DNA from: Gaiellasilicea sp963850995
GTDB lineage: Bacteria; Actinomycetota; Thermoleophilia; Gaiellales; Gaiellaceae
Assembly: GCA_963850995.1 (NCBI GenBank)
Contig: CAWKNQ010000004.1
Span: forward strand, 1-64,000
Direction of reading: 5' to 3'
DNA length: 64,000 bases
Shown here: positions 27,136-36,129 of the stretch, in pieces
How positions within the stretch are numbered: position 1 is the stretch's first letter
How the letters are laid out: each line of letters begins with the position of its first letter
Position numbers and translations under genes: made by a program
Notes under the pieces: generated by a model
The model's database searches: none
The model's input: the letters and a program-made list of their open reading frames with translations, nothing else
Told to the model about the DNA's origin: nothing

Positions 27136-28548
27136 TCAGCTGGAGGTCGCGAGCGTCGTCGACTGTGCCACCTCGACCGGCTCGGTCCGACCACGTGCGA
27201 ACCGGCGGCTGACGACGACGAAGCTTGCGGCGACGCCGGCGTTCGCAAGCGTGCGCATCAGCTCGTCGAGCAAGTCCTGCCGTGTCCGTCCCAGGCGCAC
27301 GACGACGAGCGCGCGCTCGACGTTGGTCGCGAACTCGAACGCCTCTGCGCTCTCACTCGGAGAGGGGGCATCGACGAGGACGAGGTCGTTGCTGGAGCGA
27401 AGCCTCTCGAGCAGGCGCTCCGCCCCGCCTTCGCCCCGTTCTGTCGCAGAGCCGAGTGTCTCGGGAAGGAGCTGGATCCGATCGCTGCCCGTGGCCGACT
27501 CAGGGAGGATCGAGCTCAGCGAGCGCCGGCGCACGTCGGCATCGACGAGGATCGTCTGCCCGGCGCCTGAGACGTGGGCGAGCAGGAGGGTGACCGCCGC
27601 CCGGTCGAGGCCGGAGGACGGGCTCGTGATCAGCAGCGAGCGGGGCGAGAGCGAGCCGCCGCGGGAAAGCTGGACGCTGAGAAGTCTGAAGGAATCGACG
27701 AGCTCGGAGGGCAGGCGCCGGTGCGTGATCAGCTCGCGCAGCTGGCGGCGGCTGACGCGCGGAGCGCGCGCGAGCACCGAGGCTCCATAGGCGGTCAGCT
27801 CGGCCTCTTGGAGGATCAGCGGGCTCAGGATCTCGAGCCCGACCGCGATCGCCATCCCGAGCAGGATGCCGGCAAGAAGTGCGACCGCAAACGAGAGCGC
27901 CGGCCGCGGCCAGGAAGGATCGGTCGGCGCGACCGCCAGGCTCGAGATCAGCAACGTCGGGTCGCCCTGCCCGCGCAGGCTGCTCAGGGTCGCGAGCCGC
28001 TCAGAGGCCTGCTCGCCCGCCCCGCCGGGTGCAGAGTCAGAGAGGCGGGCGAGCACGCTCCTGAGCGCGCGGTTGAACTGGCTCTTCCGCTGCGCGAGCA
28101 GCGTTTCCGCGAAGCCGTTTGCGATCTGAGCTGCCTCCGCCGGCGTCTCCCCCTCAGCCACGACCGTGACGATGTTCGACTGCTCCTGCGGCCGAACCTC
28201 GACTTTCTCGAGCAGCGACTTCCGGTCGAGCTCGAGGCCGAGCCGCTCGCGAACGTCATCGGCCACCTGGGGCGACCGGAGCATCCGCGCGACCGTCACG
28301 ACGCTGCGGGACTCGACGCTCTCTCGAATCACCGGCAGACCCGTGAAGGCGACGTCGTCGTTCGAGACCGGGCTGACGAGGATGTCGACGGAAGCCTCGT
28401 AGCGCTTCCCGGCCAGAGAGGTGTAGGCGAAGGCCGCGAGCAGCGCCAGCAACACCGTCAAGGCGATGAAAGGCCAGTGCTGACGCAGCGAGCGGATGTA
28501 GCGGGTGCCGCCACGGCGCTCCGCGGATTCTCCGAACGGCTCGCTCAC
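27136..28548 (-). CDS. Wzz-type chain-length regulator fused to a degenerate tyrosine-kinase-like domain
   Basis: A 470-residue protein from GTG 28548. The Wzz domain (YIRSLRQHWPFIALTVLLAL, then AGKRYEASVDILVSPV) and the second membrane helix AVALLAGILLGMAIAVGLEI frame a coiled periplasmic part. The cytoplasmic end resembles BY-kinases and keeps the Walker A' motif TILVDADVRRRSL. The P-loop, however, reads TSPSSGLDRAAVT where GxGKST is expected, and no Tyr-rich tail is present. It probably controls chain length without kinase activity. Its start overlaps the ATP-grasp stop as GTGA. Confidence 0.85.
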   Translation of the reverse strand: MSEPFGESAERRGGTRYIRSLRQHWPFIALTVLLALLAAFAYTSLAGKRYEASVDILVSPVSNDDVAFTGLPVIRESVESRSVVTVARMLRSPQVADDVRERLGLELDRKSLLEKVEVRPQEQSNIVTVVAEGETPAEAAQIANGFAETLLAQRKSQFNRALRSVLARLSDSAPGGAGEQASERLATLSSLRGQGDPTLLISSLAVAPTDPSWPRPALSFAVALLAGILLGMAIAVGLEILSPLILQEAELTAYGASVLARAPRVSRRQLRELITHRRLPSELVDSFRLLSVQLSRGGSLSPRSLLITSPSSGLDRAAVTLLLAHVSGAGQTILVDADVRRRSLSSILPESATGSDRIQLLPETLGSATERGEGGAERLLERLRSSNDLVLVDAPSPSESAEAFEFATNVERALVVVRLGRTRQDLLDELMRTLANAGVAASFVVVSRRFARGRTEPVEVAQSTTLATSS

Positions 28549-29684
28549 AGGCGGCTCCGCGCTGCCTCGAACGTGGTCACGATCGGGGCTGGGTCGCGCC
28601 AGGAGAAGACGGCGTGGGTCGTCCGCGGCCGCGGCAGCACGGCGAGCAAGGAGCGCCGGCGCTCGCCGGCGCGAAAGCCACGCAGGATCGAGCGAGGGTC
28701 GTCCGGCTCGGAGCGCCAGCGGGTTCCCGTCGCGTAGCCCGAAACCGGCGGCTCGGCGCCGAGGAGAAGCGCGGCCCAGACAGCGGGGAGATTCAGCCCC
28801 GCCGCGATCGCGAGCGAGATCGAGATGTAGACCCGCGGGTTGAAGTCGATCGCATACAGGTGTCCGCGGTGGAGGAGCAGCTGCAGCTGGAAGATCCCGC
28901 TCCAGCCGATCGCAGCCACGAGCGCACGCACGCGCGCGTCGAGCTCGCGGTCCAAGGCGACCGTCTCGGCATAGGAAACCATGCCGCAGTCACGAGGCCA
29001 GATGCGCCGCCCGATCTGATGCATCGTGCAGACGGTTTCCCCATTCCACGCCACTCCGCAAACGCCGTAGATCTCGCCGGGGAGGAAAGGCTGGATCAGG
29101 GCCTCGCCGCCCGCCGAGGCTGAGAGCGCCGCCCGAAGCTCGACAACGGAGCGGGCGAGCGTCGGCGTGTCGTGGCGGAGACCGCCGCCCGGAAGCGGCG
29201 TGTCCGAGCGGAGCGGCTTGACGACGACGGGCAGCTCGAGCGCGGACGCGCCGCCGTTCTCGAGCGCTGCCAGGTCGAGCCGGGTCGTCGGCGGCATCGC
29301 GAGGCCGACGCGGGCGGCGAGCTCTGCCAGCACTTCCTTGCTCGTCGCCCGCTCGACGATGTCCGCGTCCGGCACGCCGACCGACACACCGGCCGCAAAG
29401 CTCCGCTTGTGGGGAGCGAGCGCGACGAGCCCGGCCTCGGTGCCGGGCAGGACAGCGTCGATGCGGAGGCGCTCCACCGCTGCCGCGAGCGTCGAGGCGA
29501 ACCCGTCCGGGTCGACGCGGGGATCGGGCGTCTCGATCGTTCCCGCTGCCGCACGGGAACGGCCGGCGTAGCTTCGCTCGGAGCGGGCCTGCACCCAGAT
29601 CGTGTGCCCGGCGTCGTGAAGCCCACGGAGAGCTCCGAGGACGCCGATCTCATCGCCGCCGGTGAGAAGCAGGCGCGCGCTCAC
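28545..29684 (-). CDS. ATP-grasp protein of the exopolysaccharide operon
   Basis: A 379-residue protein from GTG 29684, overlapping the preceding stop as GTGA. The pre-ATP-grasp region is RLLLTGGDEIGVLGALRGLH. The ATP-grasp lobes include ELPVVVKPLRSD, EALIQPFLPGEIYGV and the metal-binding end LYAIDFNPRVYISI. It would ligate a carboxylate to an amine or similar nucleophile using ATP, perhaps adding an amino acid substituent to a sugar. The product is not known. It resembles carbamoyl-phosphate-synthase-like ATP-grasp proteins often found in polysaccharide clusters. Confidence 0.85.
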   Translation of the reverse strand: MSARLLLTGGDEIGVLGALRGLHDAGHTIWVQARSERSYAGRSRAAAGTIETPDPRVDPDGFASTLAAAVERLRIDAVLPGTEAGLVALAPHKRSFAAGVSVGVPDADIVERATSKEVLAELAARVGLAMPPTTRLDLAALENGGASALELPVVVKPLRSDTPLPGGGLRHDTPTLARSVVELRAALSASAGGEALIQPFLPGEIYGVCGVAWNGETVCTMHQIGRRIWPRDCGMVSYAETVALDRELDARVRALVAAIGWSGIFQLQLLLHRGHLYAIDFNPRVYISISLAIAAGLNLPAVWAALLLGAEPPVSGYATGTRWRSEPDDPRSILRGFRAGERRRSLLAVLPRPRTTHAVFSWRDPAPIVTTFEAARSRL

Positions 29685-30475
29685 TGTTCTACCCTGTCTA
29701 CCCTGCGCGCGAAGACGGCCTCGCGCGCGTGCGCGTAGACCGGGCCGAACGCCCTCCGCGCCGACTTGCGCGCCGTCCAGCCTGCCCGCTTGCGCCAGAT
29801 CAGCGGGCTCGAGAGCCGGCAGAGCGCGACCGTCTCCGCCGCCGGGGAGCCGGCGACGAGGGCGAACCGGCCGTAGAGCGTGAGCTCGCCGAGCTTGCGC
29901 GGCTGAAGCCACGGCTCGGAGGTGAAGAGATGCGAGTACCCCTCCTCCGCCGCTGCTTCCGCCACTCGAGCCGAGGAGAAGCCACCGGGAGCGGCGAGCG
30001 TCGAGACAGGCTCTCCCAGGACGTCCTCGAGGATCGCCTTGCTTCTCCGCAGCTCCTCGCGCAGCTCGTCCGGGGCCAAGCGCGTCAAGGGGCGGTGGGA
30101 GTGCGCGTGGCTTCCGACGATGTGGCCCTCGCCGGCAAGCTGCGCCAGGTCGGAGCGCCGCAGGAACGCCGGCATGTCGAGCTCGCCGGTCGTAACGAAG
30201 AAATGTGCGGGCCAGCCGCGGCGGCCTAGCTCCGGCGCAACCGCCTCGAGCGCCGACGAGCCGCCGTCGTCGAAGGTGAGATGGAGGCGCAGCGCTCCTG
30301 TCGTCGGGTCGGTCACAAGGGAGGGCTCGAGCCCTTCAGCGCCGATCGCGTCGAGGTGGGCTGCAAACGCACTCGGAGTGAGCTTGTAGTGGGCGGCGGC
30401 CGGGCCGGGAAAGCCGGAGCTGTCCGGGTCGTCTGCGGCGACGACGTCGTGCAGGGTCAAAGAGAGAACGCGCAC
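29681..30475 (-). CDS. Polysaccharide deacetylase family protein, first gene of the exopolysaccharide operon
   Basis: A 264-residue NodB-fold protein from GTG 30475. The first motif is LHLTFDDGGSSAL, the zinc-binding motif is GHIVGSHAHSHRPLTRL, and TLAAPGGFSSARV replaces the usual motif 3. It is the promoter-proximal gene of five tightly overlapping minus-strand genes (GTGA overlaps and short gaps down to 25052). Its start lies 13 nt from a 24-bp palindrome shared with the divergent operon. Confidence 0.88.
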   Translation of the reverse strand: MRVLSLTLHDVVAADDPDSSGFPGPAAAHYKLTPSAFAAHLDAIGAEGLEPSLVTDPTTGALRLHLTFDDGGSSALEAVAPELGRRGWPAHFFVTTGELDMPAFLRRSDLAQLAGEGHIVGSHAHSHRPLTRLAPDELREELRRSKAILEDVLGEPVSTLAAPGGFSSARVAEAAAEEGYSHLFTSEPWLQPRKLGELTLYGRFALVAGSPAAETVALCRLSSPLIWRKRAGWTARKSARRAFGPVYAHAREAVFARRVDRVEQ

Positions 30476-30487
30476 CGCACGCAGGGA

Positions 30488-30511
30488 TTACCCGCTTTCT
30501 CGAGCGGGTAA
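30488..30511. promoter_or_regulatory. 24-bp palindrome between the two divergent exopolysaccharide operons
   Basis: TTACCCGCT (30488-30496) and AGCGGGTAA (30503-30511) are perfect inverted arms separated by TTCTCG. The palindrome sits between GTG 30475 (minus operon) and ATG 30524 (plus operon), in a gap of only 48 nt. It could be an operator for a dimeric regulator of both operons. It could also form a hairpin, but there is no T tract and no upstream gene to terminate. Confidence 0.6.
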
Positions 30512-30523
30512 GCGTGACGTGGA

Positions 30524-31555
30524 ATGCTGCGGCTTGAACGTCTCGACGTCGCGGGCTGCGACTGGGCGTCGCTCGACGCGCTCCCCGATCGCGTGCTCGG
30601 CCAGACGCATGAGTGGCTCGAGTTCCTCGCCGAGACGCAGGGAGGGGAGCCGGTCGTCGCGCGCCTGCTCGACGGTGAGAGCGCGGTCGGCCTCTTCAGC
30701 GGTCTCGTCTTTCGCCGCTTCGGCGTGCGCATCCTCGGCAGCCCCTTTCCCGGCTGGACGACACCCTTCATCGGCTTCAACCTGGACGAAGGACTGGAGC
30801 ACGAGAGGGTGCTGCCTGCGCTCGAGCGGTTCGCCTTCAGAGAGCTCGGCTGCGTGCACGTCGAGCTGAGAGACAAGGCGTTCCGCCCCGGTGTCGCGCC
30901 GGCAGGCTGGGAGCGTGGCCCGGAGCCGACACTCTTCCTCGATCTGACGCCCTCAGAAGAGGAGTTGCTCGCCCGCATGTCCTCGAGCCGACGCCGCAAC
31001 ATTCGCCTCGCCGATCGGAACGGCATCGTGGTCGAGGAGGCAACAGACAGCGCGTTTGCCGACGACTACTACGCTCAGCTCGAAGACGTGTTCGGCAAGC
31101 AGTCGCTCGTGCCCACCTACGGGATCGAGCGCGTGCGTGCCCTGGTCAGGCACCTGCTCCCGACCGGGCGGCTGCTGTTGCTGCGGGCGCGGACAGAGGA
31201 CGGCCGCTGCGTCGCCACCGGCATCTACCCCGGCTTCAACGGCGTCGCTCAGTTCTGGGGTGGTGCGAGCTGGCGCTCCGATCAGCATCTGCGCCCGAAC
31301 GAGGCGGTGATGTGGCACGCGATCCGCGTCTGGCGGAGCCGCGGCGTGCGCGAGCTGGATCTGGGCTACGGCGCCGCCTACAAACGCGCCTGGGGCGAGC
31401 TCGTCGAGGTCGACGTCCCCTACGTGCGCCGTCCGCGCGTCCGCGGCATCTTGCAGGCGCGGAGAGTGGCGAAGGACGCCGTTCGCCTCTCGCAACGAGC
31501 GCGCGGTGCGCTGCGGGCAACCGGGGTCGGACGAAGCCGTGCCCCGGCCGGCTGA
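30524..31555 (+). CDS. GNAT/FemAB-like N-acyltransferase
   Basis: A 343-residue protein of the two-GNAT-domain type (Acetyltransf_6, BioF2-like). LARMSSSRRRNIRLADRNGI is the typical lysyl/arginyl patch, followed by YGIERVRALVRHLL, GRCVATGIYPGFNGVAQFWG and ELDLGYGAAYKRAWGE near the end. Such proteins add acyl or aminoacyl groups to amino sugars in capsule or exopolysaccharide clusters. ATG 30524 was chosen because nothing better is available in the short divergent gap. Its last 17 nt overlap the flippase start. Confidence 0.88.
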   Translation: MLRLERLDVAGCDWASLDALPDRVLGQTHEWLEFLAETQGGEPVVARLLDGESAVGLFSGLVFRRFGVRILGSPFPGWTTPFIGFNLDEGLEHERVLPALERFAFRELGCVHVELRDKAFRPGVAPAGWERGPEPTLFLDLTPSEEELLARMSSSRRRNIRLADRNGIVVEEATDSAFADDYYAQLEDVFGKQSLVPTYGIERVRALVRHLLPTGRLLLLRARTEDGRCVATGIYPGFNGVAQFWGGASWRSDQHLRPNEAVMWHAIRVWRSRGVRELDLGYGAAYKRAWGELVEVDVPYVRRPRVRGILQARRVAKDAVRLSQRARGALRATGVGRSRAPAG

Positions 31556-33032
31556 GCGGCCCGCGCTCGCACGGAACGCGGCGCTCCAGCTCGCAGCCCA
31601 GCTCTCGAGCGGCGCCTTCGGCGCAGTGCTCGTCCTCTTCCTGACGCGCGAGCTCGAGCCGACAGGGTTCGGTCTCTTCGCGCTCGCGCTCGGAATCGGC
31701 GCCCTGCTGATGCTGCCCTCTGACTTCGGCGTCTCCGCTGCCGCCGCCCGCTTCGTCGCCGAGCGCGCCGACGACGAGGAGACGGTGGCCGAGATCACGC
31801 GGCAGGCGCTCCGGCTGAAACTGGCCGCAACCGGCGCGGTCAGCCTGCTCCTGTTCGCGCTTGCGGACTCGTTTGCCGCTGCCTTCGGCGAGCCGGCGCT
31901 CACCTGGCCGCTGCGCGGGATCGCGCTCGCGATCCTCGGGCAGAGCGTGTTTCTCTTCTTCGGCGGGCTCTTCCTCGCCCGCCACCGCCCGGCACTGAAC
32001 CTGCGCTTGACCGCCGGGGAGAGCGCGGTCGAGTTCGGAGCAAGCGTCGCGCTCGTCCTGCTCGGCGCGGGCGCAGCGGGTGCCGCCTTCGGCCGCGCGG
32101 TCGGCTACGGCGCCGGAGCGTTGCTCGGGGCGCTGCTGACGGCGCGGATGCTCGGATGGCGCTCGGTGAGCCCGGCGGGCGGGGACTGGACACGCCCGGT
32201 CGCAGGCTACGCCGGCCCGCTCGCGGTGACGAACTCGGTGACGACGGCGCTCGCCTACCTGGACACGGTTATCGTCGCCGCCTTCCTCGGCTCTGCCGCG
32301 GTCGCGCTCGTGCAGGCGCCGCTTCGGCTCGTCCCGATTCTCCTCTATCCGGCGCTCGCGGTCGCCTCGACTGTCGCGCCGACCCTGACCCGATCCCGGC
32401 CCGGCCAGGCGCTCGAGTCGGCGCCGTTCATGACCGCGCTCCGGCTCCTGGTCGTGCTCCACGCCGCCGTCACCGCGGTGCTCCTCGTCTGGGCAGGGCC
32501 GATCGTCCAGCTCCTCTTCGGCTCCGCCTACGCGGAGTCAGCGGACGTGCTGCGTGCCCTCTCCCCCTACGTCTTCCTCGCCGGGCTCGCGCCGCTGCTT
32601 GCCTTCAGCGCCAACTACATGGGTGCGGCCCGCGGCAGGCTCCCGATCGCGCTCGCAGCGCTCGCCGTCAACGTGGTCGCCGACCTGCTGCTGATCCCGA
32701 CCGTCGGTGTGGTTGGAGCCGCGGTCGGGCTCAGCCTCGCCTTCGCCGTCTACGTCCCGGCTCACCTCCTCCTCTGCCGGCGCGAGCTCGGCTTCTCGCT
32801 TCGGCCGCTCCTGCTGACTCTCGGCCGCGCCGTCATCGCTGCCGGGGCGGCCTCGCTCGCGCTGCTCGCCGCCGGCACCTCGGAGCTCTCCGCGGCCGAG
32901 TGGATCGCCGGCTCCCTGGGCGCTCTCGTCGTCTTCGTGGGCGTGCTCGTCGCCACACGGGAGCTCTCGCGTTCCGACGCCGAGCTCGCCTACGGAGCGT
33001 TTCGCCGGCGCGCGGCCGGGTCGATGCCGTGA
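31539..33032 (+). CDS. Polysaccharide flippase, Wzx/MATE-like
   Basis: A 497-residue protein from GTG 31539 with about 12-14 hydrophobic helices. ALQLAAQLSSGAFGAVLVLF and LEPTGFGLFALALGIGALL are the opening of the oligosaccharide flippase family (Polysacc_synt); GSAYAESADVLRALSPYVFL and NYMGAARGRLPIALAALAVN are later family blocks. It would flip lipid-linked repeat units across the membrane for the Wzy-like polymerase. It overlaps the GNAT gene upstream and shares GTGA with the glycosyltransferase gene downstream. Confidence 0.92.
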   Translation: MPRPAERPALARNAALQLAAQLSSGAFGAVLVLFLTRELEPTGFGLFALALGIGALLMLPSDFGVSAAAARFVAERADDEETVAEITRQALRLKLAATGAVSLLLFALADSFAAAFGEPALTWPLRGIALAILGQSVFLFFGGLFLARHRPALNLRLTAGESAVEFGASVALVLLGAGAAGAAFGRAVGYGAGALLGALLTARMLGWRSVSPAGGDWTRPVAGYAGPLAVTNSVTTALAYLDTVIVAAFLGSAAVALVQAPLRLVPILLYPALAVASTVAPTLTRSRPGQALESAPFMTALRLLVVLHAAVTAVLLVWAGPIVQLLFGSAYAESADVLRALSPYVFLAGLAPLLAFSANYMGAARGRLPIALAALAVNVVADLLLIPTVGVVGAAVGLSLAFAVYVPAHLLLCRRELGFSLRPLLLTLGRAVIAAGAASLALLAAGTSELSAAEWIAGSLGALVVFVGVLVATRELSRSDAELAYGAFRRRAAGSMP

Positions 33033-35248
33033 GGCTCGGCGTCTTCACCGGAGATCGTTACTGGCAAGACGGCGCGGTCGTCTCCAGCGACGTCGCCTTC
33101 GTGCGCTTTCTGTCCGGGCTCGCAGAGCAGGTCTCGGAGCTCGTCGTCTTCGGAAGGCTCGCGCCGAGCCCCGGCAGAGCCGCGAACGTGCTCTCCGCTC
33201 CCGGCCTGCGCTTCGCCGCGCTTCCCCATTACGAACGGCTCACCGATCTGCGCAGCGTCGTTCTCGCCCGAAGCGAGTCGGAGCGCGTCTTCGCGGCCGG
33301 GATCGAGGGACTCGACGCGGTCTGGATCTTCGGCCCGCACCCGCTCGTGCACCGGCTCGTGCAGATCGCCGAGCGCAGCTCGGTGCGGGTCTTTCTGGGA
33401 GCGCGGATGGACTTCCCCCGCTACGTCCGCCACCGCTCTCGCGGGGCGGCGAGGCTGTGGGCGCTGCCGGCCGGGATCGCGCTCGACCATTCCTTCCGGC
33501 GCCTCACGCGGTCGCGGCCGACCGTGGTCGTCGGCGACGAGCTCGCCCGGCACTACGGCGGCAGCGAGACGCTCGTCAGCGGCTTCTCGCTCGTCCGGGA
33601 CGCCGACCTCGTCGCCGCGGAAGCACCGCCGAGGGCGTGGGGAGAGACGGTCAAGGTGCTCACCGTCACGCGACTCGAGGAGGAGAAGAACCCGCTTCTG
33701 CTGCCGGAGATCCTCGCGCAGCTGCGGGCAGAGGGCGACTGGCGGCTCGAGATTGTCGGCGCCGGCCCGCTCCGCGCCGCGCTCGAGGAGAAGGCGCGCA
33801 AGCTCGGCCTTACCGATGCGCTCGAGCTCACCGGCTACGTCCCCTTCGGGGACGAGCTCAGGGAGCGCTACCGCCTCGCCGACGCCTTCCTGCACGTCTC
33901 GCTCACCGAGGGTCTTCCACAGGTCCTCTTCGAGGCGGCCGCGGCGGGCCTCCCGATCGTCGCCACCGACGTCGGCGGTGTCGCCGAGGCGCTCGGGTCG
34001 GAGCGCGGGATCGTCGTCCCACCCGGCGATGCTGGGGCCGCCGCGAGGGCGCTGCTCGCCCTGCGCGACGAGAGCCTCCGCTCCCGGCTCGCGTCCGCCG
34101 CGCTCGAGTACGCACGCACGCGCACGCTCGAGCAGCAGGTCGGCGAGATTCTCCGCTTCTTCAACTCCTCGCTGGAGCCCACGCGCGGCGCTCACCGTTC
34201 CAGCAGCTTCTCCGCTCGAGTGTCGGTCGTCATCCCTGCGCTCAACGAGGCGGCCTCGATCGAACGCTGCGTCCGCTCGGTCCTCGCGCAGCGGCCGGCT
34301 CCGCACGAGCTGATCGTCGTCGACGGAGGATCGAACGACGGGACGCCGGAGCTTGCCCGCTCGGCCGGCGCGCTCGTGCTCGACAATCCCGACCGGATCA
34401 TCCCGGCCGCGCTCAACCGCGGGCTCGCCGCCGCCACCGGTGAGGTCTTCCTCCGCTTCGACGCGCACTCGGAGATGCCGGACGGCTACCTCGCGACCTG
34501 CCTGCGCGCGCTCGAGGAGGAGCCGGCCGCCGCCAACGTCGGCGGCTGGTGCGAGGTGCGTCCGAACGGGCGCTGGGGACGGGCGCTCGCGGGTGCGCTC
34601 TCCTCTCGTCTCGGTGTCGGCAACGCTCGGCTCTGGCGGGCGCCGGAGCGCAGCTCCGTGCGCCGCGAGGCGGACAGCGTCCCCTTCGGCTGCTTTCCGG
34701 TCGCGCGCCTCCGCGCGGCCGGTGGCTGGGAGCAACGCCTTCCTGTCAACGAGGACTATGAGCTGAACACCCGCTTGCGCGCCGCCGGAGGCAAGGTCAT
34801 CTTCGACCCGGCGCTCCGCGCGGTCTACTTCCCGCGCGAGTCGCTCCGCGAGATCACACGCCAGTACTGGCGCTACGGGTTCTGGAAGGCGGCGATGCTG
34901 AAGCGCTCGCCGCGCTCGCTCCGCCCACGACAGCTCGCCCCGCCGGCGCTCGTCGGTCTGGTCGTGCTCGCCTGCATGCCGAGGCGCGAGACCCGGCCCG
35001 CGCGGCTCGCACTCGGCGCCTACGCCGCCGGGATCGGTGTGGCCGCCCTACGCGCCCGGAGCGGCTGGCGAACGGCGGTCGTGCTCGCCTCGATGCATCT
35101 GAGCTGGGGCTCCGGTTTGTTCTACGGCCTCGTCAGGGCCGGGCGAGGCATCGGTTCGGAACGAAGCGGTGAATCGACGGCCGCTGCGGCGGCAGCTCGA
35201 GAACGCGGAGGTGGCGGGCGAGCCACTTCGGCAAGTAGCCGTAGGTGA
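33029..35248 (+). CDS. Bifunctional glycosyltransferase: GT4 domain fused to GT2 domain
   Basis: One frame of 739 residues from GTG 33029. Residues 1-385 form a GT-B fold GT4 enzyme (VLTVTRLEEEKNPLLLPEIL, ALELTGYVPFGDEL, then the donor-site EGLPQVLFEAAAAGLPIVAT). After a short linker (EPTRGAHRSSSFS), a GT-A fold GT2 domain begins with VSVVIPALNEAASIERCVRS and has IVVDGGSNDGT, RFDAHSEMP and NEDYELNTRL, ending with hydrophobic helices. Two sugars could be added in sequence to the repeat unit. The last 116 nt overlap the convergent gene, and the tail (TAAAAAARERGGGG) is low complexity, so the true end may be earlier. Confidence 0.9.
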   Translation: MRLGVFTGDRYWQDGAVVSSDVAFVRFLSGLAEQVSELVVFGRLAPSPGRAANVLSAPGLRFAALPHYERLTDLRSVVLARSESERVFAAGIEGLDAVWIFGPHPLVHRLVQIAERSSVRVFLGARMDFPRYVRHRSRGAARLWALPAGIALDHSFRRLTRSRPTVVVGDELARHYGGSETLVSGFSLVRDADLVAAEAPPRAWGETVKVLTVTRLEEEKNPLLLPEILAQLRAEGDWRLEIVGAGPLRAALEEKARKLGLTDALELTGYVPFGDELRERYRLADAFLHVSLTEGLPQVLFEAAAAGLPIVATDVGGVAEALGSERGIVVPPGDAGAAARALLALRDESLRSRLASAALEYARTRTLEQQVGEILRFFNSSLEPTRGAHRSSSFSARVSVVIPALNEAASIERCVRSVLAQRPAPHELIVVDGGSNDGTPELARSAGALVLDNPDRIIPAALNRGLAAATGEVFLRFDAHSEMPDGYLATCLRALEEEPAAANVGGWCEVRPNGRWGRALAGALSSRLGVGNARLWRAPERSSVRREADSVPFGCFPVARLRAAGGWEQRLPVNEDYELNTRLRAAGGKVIFDPALRAVYFPRESLREITRQYWRYGFWKAAMLKRSPRSLRPRQLAPPALVGLVVLACMPRRETRPARLALGAYAAGIGVAALRARSGWRTAVVLASMHLSWGSGLFYGLVRAGRGIGSERSGESTAAAAAARERGGGGRATSASSRR

Positions 35249-36128
35249 CGTCGCCCCAGGGGTAGCGGAACTCGTCACCCGCGCTCTCGGGGTGTTGCGC
35301 GTAGAGCCCGACCGCGCCGCCTGTATCGGCCAGGTACATGCCGTAGCGCTGCAGGGCGCGCGCGATCACGCGCTGCCAGGGAGCGAGACGCTCGAGCGAG
35401 AGTGCCGGGTCGAGCTGAAGGCGCGCTCCTTCGGGGATCGCACCGGCTCCCGAGGTCGAGCCGTCGCTCGAGGTCGCCGGCCGCACCGGGCCGCCGGCAC
35501 GTGTGCTCGGCATCGAGAAGACGAGCGCGTGCTCGATCCGCCCGCGCTGGATCTCGGCGGCTGTTATCAGCCCGGCTGCGTTCGCGAAGCCGGACGCGCG
35601 CGTCGCGAGCCCACGCGGGTAGATGCCCGAGCCGCTCGTCGGCAACGCGTTGAAGTTCTCCGCCTCCCAGCTGCCGTCGGCGAGGCGGCGGCCGCGGTAG
35701 AAGTCGTACTCGCAGCCCGAGCGGGGATCGATCACCGCCAGGTGGCCGTCCGAGCCCGGCGAGGGGAACGCCGCGGCCGGGATCGGGACGCGATGCACCG
35801 TTCCCCGTGTCCGTACCCGGACGGTCTTCTTCTCCGTCGAGGGAGCGGCTCGGAAGAGGGGCACCGTGTACTCCTTGGTCGAGATCGCCCAGCCTTTCTC
35901 GTCCACCTCCTCGGCGAGCCGCGCGACCATCACCGCGGACTGCGAGTCGACCGTAGCCCCGGCTGGGACAGGCAGGTTGAGCGGGCTCGTGGCGGAGTAG
36001 AGACGCTCGGAGCGGAGCTCGCTCATCTCGTCGGCCTCGCGCGCGGCGGTAGCCGCCGCGAGAGCGACGAGCAGGCCGACGGCGAGCGGGATCGCCAGGC
36101 GAGACGAGAGGCCGCGGCGGAGGTGCAC
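35133..36128 (-). CDS. Secreted or membrane-anchored protein of unknown function
   Basis: A 331-residue protein from GTG 36128 with an N-terminal hydrophobic segment (LAIPLAVGLLVALAAATAA). The mature part has recurring features (SPLNLPVPAGATVDSQSAVM, IDPRSGCEYDFYRGRRLADG, WEAENFNALPTSGSGIYPRG, and late WQRVIARALQRYGMYLADTG). I do not recognise a named family, though the layout suggests an extracellular beta-rich protein linked to surface polysaccharide. It is 1 nt downstream of the priming transferase gene on the same strand, so it belongs to that transcript. Confidence 0.75.
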   Translation of the reverse strand: MHLRRGLSSRLAIPLAVGLLVALAAATAAREADEMSELRSERLYSATSPLNLPVPAGATVDSQSAVMVARLAEEVDEKGWAISTKEYTVPLFRAAPSTEKKTVRVRTRGTVHRVPIPAAAFPSPGSDGHLAVIDPRSGCEYDFYRGRRLADGSWEAENFNALPTSGSGIYPRGLATRASGFANAAGLITAAEIQRGRIEHALVFSMPSTRAGGPVRPATSSDGSTSGAGAIPEGARLQLDPALSLERLAPWQRVIARALQRYGMYLADTGGAVGLYAQHPESAGDEFRYPWGDVTYGYLPKWLARHLRVLELPPQRPSIHRFVPNRCLARP

Positions 36129-36129
36129 C

